Below are positions 45,060-56,178 of a stretch of 64,000 nucleotides of DNA, one piece after another. Origin of the DNA: Mytilus californianus. Lineage: Eukaryota > Mollusca > Bivalvia > Mytilida > Mytilidae. The stretch is from positions 56,680,851 through 56,744,850 of the forward strand of contig NW_026262582.1 of NCBI RefSeq assembly GCF_021869535.1, read 5' to 3'. Every line of letters starts with the position of its first letter. Positions within the stretch are counted from its first letter, which is position 1. The notes below the pieces were generated by a model that worked only from the letters and a program-made list of their open reading frames with translations, was not told where the DNA came from and searched no databases. Position numbers and translations under genes: made by a program.

Positions 45060-47400
45060 TTTTGGTTGATATCTAGATCATATCAATATAAAAATTTCTG
45101 TACTTTTGATTGAGTTTTCTGCTTTTTTAAATAACAAATCATTAGTTAAATTAATTTATACACAGTGATTAATTCTATATACAAACAAGAATAAATCAGT
45201 TGTTTTGCTAAGCATGAAATTCACAATTCAAAGTCTCTAAAAACAAGAAGTATCTACAAATTTTGACACATCCAAAATGTCAGATACAACTCATCATGGT
45301 CAAGCCACTTACCAAATATAAAGTCATTCTGTTCATCAGCATTACTAAAGTAATGAAAAATTTGAGAACATTCAACATTTTGAAATACAATGTATAAGCA
45401 AACAGGAAACAGGTGCCAGATACAAAAATGTTCACACATCACAGTTCATCACTACCAAGCAGCTCATTAAATATGAACTCATCTTTATCAGCAGTTTTGG
45501 GAAAAACAGTGATGAAAATATTTTGTTGGACAAAATCCGACAAATATAGGTGGACAGACGACAGACAGTGCAAGAAAGCCCACATTCCAACCACAATGGT
45601 ATAATGTTTAGTTTTTCACTCTCAACTTTTATTACCTATCTTATACACATCATGCATTTGTCAACCTGAACATGCATGACATATATGCCATTGGACATTA
45701 TGCAAACATTATACACATTTTTAAGTTCAAGTTACATTGACTAAAACTTGTGTCCCAAATTCAGATTTTTCAATACAACTTCTCTTTCTAAACTAAAACG
45801 CTACACTTCTAATAGGGTTACATCTTAAGTCAATAGTCATTGATAATTGGCTGAAGAGATGAGGACAAAACACCATTTTACATCAACTATTTGATTTATT
45901 TAAGAATACATTGAAAAAGTCAATCAATTGTCTTATTCAAAATCACTTGGAATGTCTTGTAGTGTCTTATATCTTTTTCTTGCTGTGCCATGCTTCTGAA
46001 AAAAAAATTAATCTTACATTCATATATAAACTTCTTGCACATTCCTTTATTATAGAACGTTTCACGTTGCCTGAAGGATATATATCCCCTCCCCTTTAAA
46101 GTTTTGAAACAAATAACGATGATAGTCTGTCGGAAGGGGACGATAAATGGCTGACCGTGTTAAGAGAGAGCAATATGCCACGCTGAACTTCATTTAGTTA
46201 TTAAAAAAAACCACATAAAAAACTTTAGACTAGATATGTGTCCAGTCAAGAGTCTTATTTCATTATACTCGTTGATTGTTGTCTATCATATTTTTTTCTT
46301 TTATTGTTTTGTATAAATCAGGCTGCTGTTTTTCTTGTTTTTTTTAGTTTTCATTAAATGCATTGTATCATGTAGGGGCCTTTAAAAGCCCTGCTACATA
46401 ATGTCATTAAACATCTTATTGTCCTTTTTAAGTGTTAAACTCTGTAGAATGACATAGTTTATAACTTGTCATTTGTATCTAAGGGCATATGATACAGTCC
46501 TAGAAGTATACTATAGGCACATAATAACTTATCGAAGTGTTACGCATTGTTTTCGCAATAATGATAATAATATAACTTAACTTCCGAGAAACACACAGAT
46601 GTCATTAAATGAGTTGTTTATATGTATTTGAAATACTTCAAAGAAAAGCAAATATGTTGTTTATGAAAGCACACTGTTGGACTAAAAGATTGATTTAAAT
46701 AAACAACTTGTTTCTATTTTGTCACAAAAAAAATAATTTATTCAAATATCCAGATATCTTTTCTGTATTGTATGCCCTTAATCTTGAATGTAATGCATTG
46801 TTTATGCTAAATATTTGAATTAAATATGGAATAACAGTAATTCTGTATGAAAATCTTACTTCCAAAAAAAATTCTCCTGAAAGGTTGTAGACATTCCAAA
46901 GAACCTGCGCCACTTCCAAATTGTAAACCTGCATATTGAACTTGTCCTTTGTGGCTTTTCTTTTAGCTCCTGTTAAAAAATAAAAGATACATTGTATGTA
47001 CATTGTGTGTATGAAGCAATAAATATAATTTTAAGCAACAGTTTATATTATCTTGCTTGTACTGAAGTCTTACATAGTCTTTGTAATGTTCATTAAGCTG
47101 TTAAGGGAAATTTAATTTACTGTTTTGCAAATACATACATACACTGATTTTACTAGAAAAAAAAATCTCCATATTCAAATGGTGCTTATATTAGTGTTAT
47201 TGTAATTTGTTTGTGTGCCTTGGAAACAAGGTATTGAGTCATGCTTATTGCAATAGTTGTTGTTGGTTTAAGTCTGTCAAATTTCTTTTTCATAATGTGT
47301 ATTTAATGTAGGCAGTTAGTTGTTTTGTTTCAATTGTGTTGAGAAAAATTTAACATTTGTTTGTCAAGGCTTTAAGTGGACTATATGGCATTGGTTTTCT
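45060..47400. other. Interior of the nested transposon, non-coding
   Basis: Two diverged copies of an ATCATGGTCAAGCCACTTAC-like block (near 45290 and, weaker, 45445) are the only internal similarity noticed. The remaining sequence is AT-rich without a convincing ORF, and the short ORFs show no known motif. Confidence 0.4.
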
Positions 47401-47890
47401 CAGTTTTGAAAGCCGTACAGTGACCTATAATTTCTTTTATCCAAGTCATTTAAATTCTGGTGGATAGCTGTCTCATACACCTTATCGCTATTTCAGTATT
47501 TGGAAATCTGTCCCGCTTGAACTTTTTACGTCAGCATACGTCATACAATAATACACCTTATCACTATTCCCGCTTGACCCGAGAATCTATCCTGCTTGAA
47601 CTTTTGACATCAAACAACAATCACTTTTCCATTGTGGCATCAGATATTTTTTATGATGACGTCAAAATTTTAAGGGAACTTGTGACAGTTGTGTGATGTC
47701 CAGTAATGGCGGACAAATTTATAGCGATTGGGGCATTACTTTCAATTGTGGTGTCAAATATTTTCTAATATGACGTCAACATTTTACGGGAACTTTTGTG
47801 ATGTCCATGGCCAGTAATGGCGGACAAATAGCGATAAGGTGTATTGGCAATCAAACACACAAGCCACATATCCTCATAATTTTTTTATAT
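47400..47890. mobile_element. SINE-like bivalve repeat split by a 368-bp MITE (47476-47843)
   Basis: The SINE-like repeat reads GAAAGCCGTACAGTGACCTA, then GGATAGCTGTCTCA, and resumes after the MITE with TTGGCAATCA. Elsewhere in the window these phrases are contiguous (GTTGTCTCATTGGCA near 29295 and 62580). The MITE has inverted ends TACACCTTATCGCTATTT and AAATAGCGATAAGGTGTA. It contains two related ~110-bp blocks (ATATTTT...GACGTCAA...AGTAATGGCGGACAAAT). It is thus the innermost of several nested insertions. Confidence 0.75.
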
Positions 47891-49158
47891 CAATGAACAA
47901 ATTCATAATTGGTGTACGTAGTTACTTGAACAGTGGCGGATTTAGGGGCCCCGACCCCCTTATGGACTACTTATAAGATAAATGTATAGACTATTTACAA
48001 GTATCACTCCAAACGTTTGCTTGCCTTGGGCAGGGGTCCCCCTTTTTTCAAAACCTTGATCCGCACCTCCAGAAACAGATGTAATTTGGTTCCGATTATG
48101 ATTAAACACACACAATGAATGCACAAGTTTCATCTTAACAGATTAATCATTCTTACCAAGTGAGTATATATCGCGTAACAAACAATTTTCTTGGCCCTCT
48201 TTGTTGATATCCTGTCTTCGTTTCGAAATTCAAATTTCAAAATCATTTCCGGTGATAAAACAAAAGTCGATTCCGGAAACGGTCGGTTTTCCGTAAGGCA
48301 TATAAACGATACGAAAATTGAACTTAGTACAGTTACAGTTTTTATTTCTTAATTTCTAAAATATACACGAACGAAATGAATAAATATTAAAGAAAGGTGA
48401 TTGTTTATTAATACATTATTGCTTAATTTAATGTTGACTCATTTGAATTTTAATATGAGAAGGAATAAAATCTGATTTCAAGGATCTTCAAGATATCAAG
48501 TAAGGATTTCAACCATAGTATCTTGCTTGTCATGATATTGATGTTGATGAAATGTAGTACTATATCTTATCCTGAAAAAAAACGAGCTAATTCCACAATA
48601 CGTTGTTTGTGGGGTTTTGAATAAAGTTTAAATAAAATGTTATTTTTATATCCGTAAAATGTTGAATAAAATATCAGTAAGACTATTAAGTAATGTGTAT
48701 GTCAGAATATTTTATAGAAAACATTTAGCTGATATTTTTCAGATGTTTTATGTAAAACATTTTAATTTTACGTTATAAAACATTTTATGCAAATAGCAAA
48801 ACTATATTTTCTGTAAAACATTTTTTTGCAGAATGTTTTTTGGATATTTGGAAAATATTTACTTTAAATGTTGTTAAAATATAAAATACCAATTGAAGAA
48901 AATATTATTTTTCTATATTATAAAATATCTACGGGATATTTTAGAACAATGTTTGAGAACATGAATAAAAGATATTAGCAAATAATATTTTGTTAATGTT
49001 GTAAAAACATTTTACTTAAATGTTAGAAATAAAACATTTCAAAAACAATAAAATAAACATTTTTTTTATGTTTAAATGATACCTTATTGAAATATTTTGT
49101 GAGAGACATCCATATGACATTTAAAAAATGTTTTTAAAATGTTGTGAGTTTGCTGGGT

Positions 49159-49425
49159 TATCAACTTTCCGTAATAGTAGCGTTAACGGTGCTATCAAAA
49201 CGTCTCTACAAGAAACGGAAAAAACACGAAGACACACCACATTTAGCCAGAACTTATAGATCTAAGATTGAAGATAAGATCAGTAAGGCTTTGGAAGATG
49301 ATGTTGTCAATGATATTGAATTTGCAACCATTGTCAAATGCTTGCCTTTTTACTATGAGGAAAAACAACAATTGCGACAACCTTCCACCACTTTGAGTGA
49401 GGACCTTAATGCGCATGCGCCGTAA
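49159..49425 (+). pseudogene. 3' half of the split Polinton gene
   Basis: Directly after the transposon terminus the frame encodes VIVALTVLSKRLYKKRKK, a hydrophobic end followed by a basic patch, then an acidic helical tail (KIEDKISKALEDDVVNDIEF) to the stop at 49423-49425. The upstream ORF start at 49144 is only transposon sequence. Composition and context fit the missing C-terminus of the gene beginning at 44444. Confidence 0.55.
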
Positions 49426-49608
49426 AAACGTCACACATCATTCCGTTACGCTTCACTACACACATCGTTTCACGATGTGTTCCATTCCGCTTCACTTCAC
49501 TATGTGCTCCGTTTCAAGCATAAAAAAAACTTTCCGATCCAGCAAAAATGTCGGATTGGAAAAATTTTTTGTACCCCACCCGCCCCATTATTTATTTTTT
49601 TTTTTTAC
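49426..49608. other. Intergenic gap at the right end of the Polinton
   Basis: Short imperfect repeats of CATTCCG/TTCACT and ATCGTTTCACGATGTG (a small hairpin) lie at 49435-49515, followed by A and T runs at 49525-49605. The two neighbouring genes converge here. No gene is seen. Confidence 0.4.
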
Positions 49609-49971
49609 TTACTTTCTCCCAAGGTTGCAAGAGAAGTACTCCTGCTTGGTCTTTTTGCTGACTTCTAAGCCTGTACTTCTCACGAAGGCTCCTTCCAAGG
49701 GTTCCTTCTCTCTGTTCAGTATACTGCAGGCCCACACCCTTGTCGTTTCTCCTTCTCTGTTTTTCAAGGTTAGGATCTTACTCCTCCCAAACTTCCCATC
49801 TACTTCTACCACTTCCAGGATTTTGTAGATCACCCCGGTTGGGAGTTCCTTCCATTTCAGGGTTTCCAGGCTCTGGTCCTTTGCCTTTTCCTCAAAAACA
49901 TTATCGTTGATAAAATCGTTGTCTACGATTTTTGGACTTCTAAGTTCCTCCATCTTTTGTACGAAAGCCAT
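49609..49971 (-). CDS. Right-terminal Polinton protein (120 aa, KWKELPTG family)
   Basis: The intact minus-strand ORF begins MAFVQKMEELRSP right at the inner edge of the right TIR. Its core is LKWKELPTGVIYKI, followed by a Gly/Lys-rich strand pair with ILTLKN and VWACSIL, and a basic end SCNLGRK. The same core occurs in the other Polinton at 6626-6988. The small beta-rich, lysine-rich make-up would suit a nucleic-acid-binding fold, but this is only inference. The AATATGGCTTT start context mirrors the AATATGTCTTTTACACAAAA start of the left-terminal gene. Confidence 0.65.
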   Translation of the reverse strand: MAFVQKMEELRSPKIVDNDFINDNVFEEKAKDQSLETLKWKELPTGVIYKILEVVEVDGKFGRSKILTLKNREGETTRVWACSILNREKEPLEGAFVRSTGLEVSKKTKQEYFSCNLGRK

Positions 49972-50163
49972 ATTTTGTTTCTACCCTTAGGATTACATCC
50001 CCTTTAAGGTGTCTCTACCATTGTTTGCAAAAGCCATATTTGTATTTACCCTAAGACTAATTGGGATGCTGGTCCGTTTACATTGTAAAAATCTAGAGTT
50101 GGATTTGTGCTAGATTTCCCCTTGAAAAGGAAAGTGGTGTAGAATCGGCCTTTTTACACTACT
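49972..50163. repeat. Right terminal inverted repeat of the Polinton
   Basis: The reverse complement begins AGTAGTGTAAAAAGGCCGAT, matching the left end with few changes. Further blocks shared with the left TIR are the CAATTAG/GGGTAAATACAAATATG region and GGATGTAATCCTA. The middle is diverged. Confidence 0.85.
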
Positions 50164-50169
50164 CCTATG
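50164..50169. other. Right target-site duplication CCTATG
   Basis: Direct copy of the hexamer at 33093-33098, immediately outside the terminus ACACTACT. Confidence 0.9.
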
Positions 50170-50846
50170 TGCAACATTTGACCCTTGTACTTAGACAATT
50201 TAATTGGTAACATGCTCAAAACCCCGAGGGATTCAAAGGGATATGATTTGTTATCTTATTTTCGGCACGGGATTCAAAACGGGTTTTGTTTACATTCAAG
50301 GCTCACATTGTTATAAATAACACTCAAGTTTCATTGCTTGTTTGCAGTAGTGTTTTTATTTTGAGATAATACCATAGACCACATTTGAGAAAAAAAAACA
50401 CTTTGTCGAAACCTTTTATTAGTTTACTGAAATAGGCCTGTCATTCATAGAAATAACTGTCCTACTTATTTGCCCTTTGTGCAATTCATGCTTCTTAGAG
50501 ACGTTCGATCGTTGTTTTAATTATAAATAGAGGTAATAGAGGGGTTTTTTCGTAACAGATACCAAACGATGCCGGTTAATACTTGCGAAAATACTTGGGT
50601 TCTTGACTTTTAAGTTTGAAATAGTTTACGTTTAGCGAATTGAGAATAATGCTGTTTAAGATTAAACAACATGGAACAGTAGAATACGTTTTGGTGGTTT
50701 TCTTTTCTTCGACGCGCTTTGCTCAACTAACTATAATCATAGATCACAGACACTAAACAAACAGTTGGAAAGTCAATAGAAAAAGAAACAACATTAGGAA
50801 TAATTGAACCAATATTGCATAAGGAAAGAGCACCTTAGGTCATTGG
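50170..50846. other. Intron 3 segment between the Polinton and the LTR element
   Basis: No ORF, repeat or motif recognised. Confidence 0.4.
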
Positions 50847-51779
50847 TGTCGTGGGCCTCAATCCTTTTTGTTGTCTTGGGGGGACTATTAGATTGAAGTC
50901 ACGCTTATAGATATCTAAATTTTATTCTATTGCCATTTAACAAGCACATGTATGACAGACGACACTAACTGTTCGCCGCCGACAAGCATAATAAAATATA
51001 CAGTCCCGTAAAATAGAATAAACAGGCTAAATTATGTCCTACATTTCCGGTAACCAGAATTACCAAATAGAGGTATATAACATCCCCCGCCCCCGCCCAA
51101 ATGCAAAATTCGAAAAATTCTGGTCTGGTCACTGGAAATGCAGACAGCAATATAATATAATACAATAATAACAAAAGAATACATTTCAAATTTTTATACA
51201 CCCTTTCTCACTCTGGCATCACTTACTCCGTCTTAGACTCCGTACATGGACACAGTTTTGTTTGTACTTGCATATATACTATAATACTAATATAAATTTC
51301 ATACAGTTGACTTAACACCTATGTGTGCTATACATTTATTGGTGACAAATTGTGCTCTAATCACAGTGATGCTAGCAGAGACCAGAAACTCTTAATATAA
51401 TTATTTTAAATAACACAATCTAGTATAACACTATCACACACATTTATATAACTAGCCAAAAGTTCACGTGAAATAATTTTGATATACACATATACATACA
51501 CTTTCAGTCTCAATAAACAATGTTATAGAAAATGTACAGGTTTTCACTCTAGCAGACACTAACACTCTGTACACCGTTATAAATTCAACTGAGAAAAACT
51601 TTCGCAAGTATCTGAAAAACTTTTCAATTCTGTTGCATGTAACACATCTAGTTCATGTTAATGCCTTATCTAGCTTCATGATATATATACTTTTTGAATG
51701 TAACATATGATAGAAATGCATACCTTTAAGAAAAATTCACAAAATCAATCGTAATATCATACGAAAATAACAGTAAATA

Positions 51780-52460
51780 AAAGTACAATAGTGCAATTCA
51801 ATTACAGTGATGCTATCATCACCAAAAACGTCACAAATCAAGAAGATTATGTCCTTCTGCATAGTCCATAATTGAAAATCAGTGTATAAATCCAACTGTC
51901 TAAATCCCGCAATCGAATGTTATGTACGTTTAGCGATGCAATCATCACCAAAACAGCAGAATATGTATATCTTCATCAAAAGTCCAACCATGGGTATTGC
52001 TTAACGGAGTGTAAATAAGTTGAGCGATGCAATCATCACTATATAAAGCTCGCAACTAAATTTTGTAAGAAATCCAATCAATGCTATTTTTTAAACGAAG
52101 TGTAATTTCAGTTTAGCGATGCAATCATCACTTTATAAAGCACGCAATCGTTGCTATTTTTAAACGAAGTGTTATTTCTGTTTAGCGATGCAATCATCAC
52201 CAAAAACAAGGAAATAATATGATTCCTCAAATTTTATCTACGACAATTTCATAACTTGTGAAGAAAATAAACAGGTTCTTCCACATTAACTATATGAAAA
52301 TTTTAATCTGAAAGGCAATTGAAAATAAACTGGCGATACCTTATCATCAATTATTTAGGACAAATTAACATAAAAAATGAAATGGCTTAATGTGAAATAA
52401 ATAAAGAAACAACACTGTACATGTAGGTAGTACTGGCGATACAGTTATCATCGAATTATA
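51780..52460. repeat. Irregular repeats of a GCGATGCAATCATCACC motif inside the LTR element
   Basis: Variants occur near 51808, 51934, 52026, 52115, 52184, 52334 and 52433, spaced about 70-140 bp, with flanking GTTTA and AAAGC-type similarity. They lie downstream of the ORF relative to the minus-strand transcript, i.e. in its 3' region. Confidence 0.7.
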
Positions 52461-52487
52461 TTTTCTGAATTTCCCAATTATTCATGC

Positions 52488-53211
52488 TTAAATGCAGTCC
52501 TTTTGTGTCAATTCACAAATTATGAGTAGCCACAGTCTGGCAAGAGCTGGACAAGGATGAATTCCGTCAATAAAAAAGTTATAAAATTTGTATGTGTATC
52601 TGGGGTTACTGCCCGTGCTTTTCCTACAATTCTGGATGTCGCAATTAAATTTTGGTGAATATTTTCGTAGTAATATGTTGGTTTCACGGATAAAGCTGTT
52701 TACTGCATCAATTTGTTCAATCAACAAGTAATCGTCATTTTTGAACGGTCCAGGAGTAGCATGATTTTTATAGGCATTCAAATGAAAAATTGAATAGTAC
52801 GGTAATTCTAGAAAGGCAAGTTTTACCGTCGGAAAATCTGATATAAAAGCATGAATTTCTTTGTAAATTTTTGTCAATTGATTAACATTTGAATTATCTC
52901 TTGATTTTAAAGAAATGAATTTACCATCTTTTGTCGTGAGATCACACGTTCCTAGCCAAACATAAAGTAATATTTTAGGATGTATCTGTAATCTTAAGTT
53001 CCAAATTGTCTTTAAGGTACTGCAATTGGTCGTTCGCGGATGCACCACTTTTAAACCACCACTGAATTTTCCGTTCTGTCCCAGAACTAACTTCATTCTG
53101 TAAAAATCTTGCTTTACTATCACTCAAAATTACCGGCGTATAACCAAAAGGAAAACTTGTCTGTGAGGACTCCAGCCTATGGATCTGCTTGTTTAGCTGA
53201 TTTTGGCTCAT
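52488..53211 (-). pseudogene. SGNH/GDSL-type hydrolase-like ORF of the LTR element, one frameshift
   Basis: The first frame (52975-53211) starts MSQNQLNKQIHRLESS and gives VILSDSKARFL (block I, Asp-Ser) and QWWFKSGASANDQLQYL (the Gly block). The second frame continues KILLYVWLGTCDLTTKDG (block III-like, Asn replaced) and ends with FIDGIHPCPALARLWL, the Asp-x-x-His of block V. A single frame change near 52985 links them. The order and spacing fit an SGNH hydrolase of about 240 residues. The protein is a transposon-borne esterase-like family common, as I recall, in bivalve genomes; catalysis is uncertain. Confidence 0.65.
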
Positions 53212-53553
53212 TGCCGTCCATTTTGTCCACTACCACGTGTTTGCAAATATGTTTGCCAACAATATCACAAAAATCTAAATACTATTTACTTAAAAAGCCT
53301 TTCGAAGTCCTCCACCATGTCGTGGGCCTCAATCCTTTTTGTTGTCTGGGGGTGCTATTAGATTGAAGTCACGCTTATCGATATCTAAATTTTATTCTAC
53401 TGCAATTTAACAAGCACATGTATAACAGACGACACTAACTGTTCGCCGCCGACAAGCATAAAAAAAATATACAGCCCCGTAAAATAGAATAAACAGGCTA
53501 AAATATGTCCTACATTTCCGGTAACCAGAAATACCAAATAGGGGTATATAACA

Positions 53554-54614
53554 TTGGTGCGTGAAATATATGAATCTTAGAAATTGATATAGTAAGGACC
53601 ATCGTCATCTAAAATACACTATCGCTAATAGTTACAGAATTACATTCAATGATGCATGATTTTTTATTATTAATTGTTTTTGGCTTTTAACTAGCTTTCA
53701 GTGACTGCGAGTACTCTCAAATCGTACTTTCGTGTTAATTTTACCCGTTGACACAATTTGTAATGCATTTCTGTTATTCAATGTTTACGATTTTGTGTTA
53801 TATCTCGTCTCACTATTTTTAATATGTACCAACTTTGATAAGTATTTAGTATGACGATAAATTTTCACTTCTGTACTCGTACTGTGAACAACAAATTTAT
53901 TTATTTTGTAAAAAAATGATTCCGTACTCCTAACAACAAAATTATTATATTTAAAACTGTGTACATTACTTTATTAAACGCCATTGTGTCCCAGGTTAAA
54001 GTTGTCTTTTTTCGACATTGTTCTACATCTTTTTTTTATTAATATTGTATTGTGTCATAGATCAAACTTATTCGTTCAGTGTATTTTTATTTGTTTTTGT
54101 TTACATGTCTTTTTGGTCGAGTTAAGCAATTTCAATTGATACTTTATAGTGTGTCTTTTTATGTTGTAATGTTACACTACTGTTTCAGGTTAGGGTGAAG
54201 GTTGGTGCCTGTTAAAACGTTTAAACCCACTGCATTTGTATGCACCTGTCCTAAGTCAGGAGCCTGTTGTTCAGTGGTTGTCGTTTGTTGGTGTTGTTCA
54301 TAAGTGTTTCTCGTTTCTCGTTTTTTATATAGATTAGACCGTTGGTTTTCCTGTTTAAATTGTTTTACACTGGTCATTTTGGGGCCCTTTATAGCTTGCT
54401 GTTTGGTGTGAGCCAAGGCTCCGTGTTGAATGCGATTCTTTAATCTATAATTGTTTACTTTTTACACATTGTGACTTGGATGGAGAGTTGGATCATTGGC
54501 ACTCATACCACATCTTCTTATTTATGATTAAGATTTAAGTAAATTTCTGGGAAACCATGAATGTTTGATAAATAAAAATTATACCACTATAAAACATCGT
54601 ATGCTTTATTTTAG
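53554..54614. other. End of intron 3, with a bivalve repeat
   Basis: About 54185-54525 is one dispersed repeat unit: CACCTGTCCTAAGTCAGGAG, then GGGGCCCTTTATAGCTTGCT, then GGATGGAGAGTTGGATCATT and CATACCACATCTTCTT. Intron 3 ends TTTATTTTAG at 54614. Confidence 0.6.
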
Positions 54615-55129
54615 AAAACATGTTCCCTCCAGTTTTTTCTCGAACTCTGTACACTAAGGAAGTGCTACCTTATTCAAGAGGAGTCTTACGAGGATTAGCC
54701 GCCTTTGATAAAGACAGGGCTGAATGCTCATATAAAAAACATGTACTGTGTCCATGTTCTAAAGTTGTTTACGGCATTTTAAAAGGGGAAGATTCTGACA
54801 AATTTCAGATTAATCCAGACACTGGAGAATTGGCATACGCAGCAAACAATATCGGACATGAGACTGAGTTAAAAGTTATAATTGTTGCACGGAATATTGA
54901 TGAGTTTGGTCAGGTAATAAAATCAAATAGAGGCACGGGACATGCAACTGTAAGAATAAAAATAACATCAAATATCAATATTGAGGAAGAGCTAGTAATG
55001 AGAGAAATTTTACCATATCCTAATACTTTTAACTGGAGATACCAAGACCAAATAAGTGACAATGAACAACTCTATACAATGGATGATGATGAAGTTATAG
55101 GCAATCATGCACATTCTAGAAGTAAAAGA
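54615..55129 (+). CDS. Host gene exon 4: cadherin-like domain with terminal RSKR
   Basis: The acceptor TTTATTTTAG precedes 54615. The two bases AA complete the phase-1 codon of exon 3, giving continuous sequence from EGF into FPPVFSRTLYTKEVLPYS, a typical cadherin-repeat opening. Later blocks DSDKFQINPDTGELAYA and LKVIIVARNIDEFGQ match the central and final strands of a cadherin repeat. The domain is followed by an acidic linker and HSRSKR at the donor GTAAGT (55130). An earlier donor at 54914 (CAG|GTAATA) would give a shorter exon but breaks the phase match. RSKR fits a furin-type cleavage site. Confidence 0.85.
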
Positions 55130-56178
55130 GTAAGTTTTTATGGGTCCATTGATTTATTTTCTGTAAAAATTAAAAGCCGTAAAACGACTAAAGCCACCCA
55201 GGACATTTAATGTTTTCCTGTCACACATAATTTAGAGAATAACATCTTGTTTTAACAAAAATGCGAATGTCTAATAATAATAAAAAATATGAAAACATGA
55301 AAATAAGAAGATGTGTTGTGATTGCTAATAAGACAACTCTCCACCAAAGACCAAATGACGTAGAAGTTGGCATCCATAGGCCTACAACAATTAGCAAACC
55401 CCGTACCGCATAGCAAGCTATTTACAAAACAATGAACTAAAAACAAATATGATAGTGAGCAACAAACGACATCCACCGAATTACAGGCTCCTGACTTGGG
55501 ACAGGCATATCGATGATGTGGCGGGGTTAAACATGTTAGCGGACGCCCAACCCTCTTATAACCAGGGACAGTGGTGGAACAATACTACACAAGTATACAC
55601 TATAAAAATCAGTTAGAAAGGGCTTAACTCATCAGATCGATACAAAGCAAAAAACCTACTAACAAAAACACAAAATGTTTACCCAGTAATCCATGTATGA
55701 AACTATAATGTTTTAATATTGTTTAAAAGGAGATGTAGTCAATAAGACAACCACCTTACGACACACAGAAATTTATACACCTAGAAAGGGTCTCATCCCG
55801 AATTCCCGAAAAAATAAAGCAGATTTTCCCGCATCCCGAAAAATTGATCATTAATTACCGAATCCCGATACGTCTAAATCCCGAATTCCAGCAAAAAAAA
55901 AAAAAAAAAAATGTCCAACCCCGACGTCCCGAAAAGGTCATTCCGTTCCTCACCTAATGGTTAACATACGGTCGTAAAAAAAAGAGAGTTTTTTATAGAA
56001 TATGTCAAGCTCTAAATCACACCTAGCTTAAAAGAAGGTGTGAATAGATTTAACAAAAACTATGTAAGATCTGCCATCGACACCAAAATCTCAAAATGAC
56101 AAAACACGTTATATTTTTTGTATACACATATATAGGTAAAGGATACTTGATTACTAAACGAATTAATTATATTTCCAG
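55130..56178. other. Intron 4 of the host gene
   Basis: It holds an inverted bivalve repeat (AAGAAGATGTGTTGTGATTG...GACAACTCTCCA) at 55300-55560, a poly-A run near 55891-55910, and no exon. It ends ATATTTCCAG. Confidence 0.6.

Larger units (their letters stand above)
44687..49157. mobile_element. 4.5-kb non-autonomous DNA transposon inserted in the Polinton
   Basis: The left terminus CCCAGCAAACACAAAAACAT is the inverse of the right terminus ending GAGTTTGCTGGG (both extend into AAAACATTTT-type sequence). Subterminal regions 44690-45060 and 48600-49157 are packed with AAAATGTTTT/AAAACATTTT motifs in both orientations, like transposase-binding arrays. No transposase is seen inside. No clear target duplication beyond T residues is visible. 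It splits one Polinton gene and therefore came after the Polinton. Confidence 0.8.
33099..50163 (+). mobile_element. Polinton/Maverick (adintovirus-like) element, 17.1 kb including a 4.5-kb nested insertion
   Basis: The ends are AGTAGTGT... and ...ACACTACT, flanked by the direct repeat CCTATG. It contains the defining set: protein-primed polB, retroviral-type integrase fragment, adenain-like protease, A32-like ATPase and capsid candidates. Removing the nested insertion gives about 12.6 kb. Many genes carry one or two stops or frameshifts and the integrase lacks its last catalytic region, so this copy is inactive, though several ORFs remain full length. It lies in sense orientation in intron 3 of the host gene. 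Confidence 0.93.
50847..53553 (-). mobile_element. 2.7-kb LTR retroelement carrying only an SGNH-hydrolase-like ORF
   Basis: Direct repeats at 50847-51082 and 53318-53553 are both 236 bp, about 95% alike by eye, and have TG...CA ends. TTGG is duplicated outside (50843-50846 and 53554-53557). On the minus strand, TGGTGGAGGACTTCGAA follows the upstream LTR immediately, the usual form of a tRNA primer-binding site. The purine tract GGGCGGGGGCGGGGGA lies immediately before the downstream LTR. No gag, protease, reverse transcriptase or integrase is visible in the 2.2-kb interior. It is therefore a non-autonomous LTR element oriented minus. Confidence 0.8.

Noticed and set aside
45911-46099. ORF inside the nested transposon as a transposase fragment
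   Set aside because: No DDE-type or helix-turn-helix motif and too short.
49435-49515. Short CATTCCG/TTCACT repeats as a regulatory array
   Set aside because: Too irregular and short to distinguish from chance at the end of a decayed element.
54890-54925. Donor CAG|GTAATA as the end of exon 4
   Set aside because: It would end the exon within the cadherin repeat and leave a phase that does not fit exon 5, whereas AGA|GTAAGT at 55129 fits exactly.
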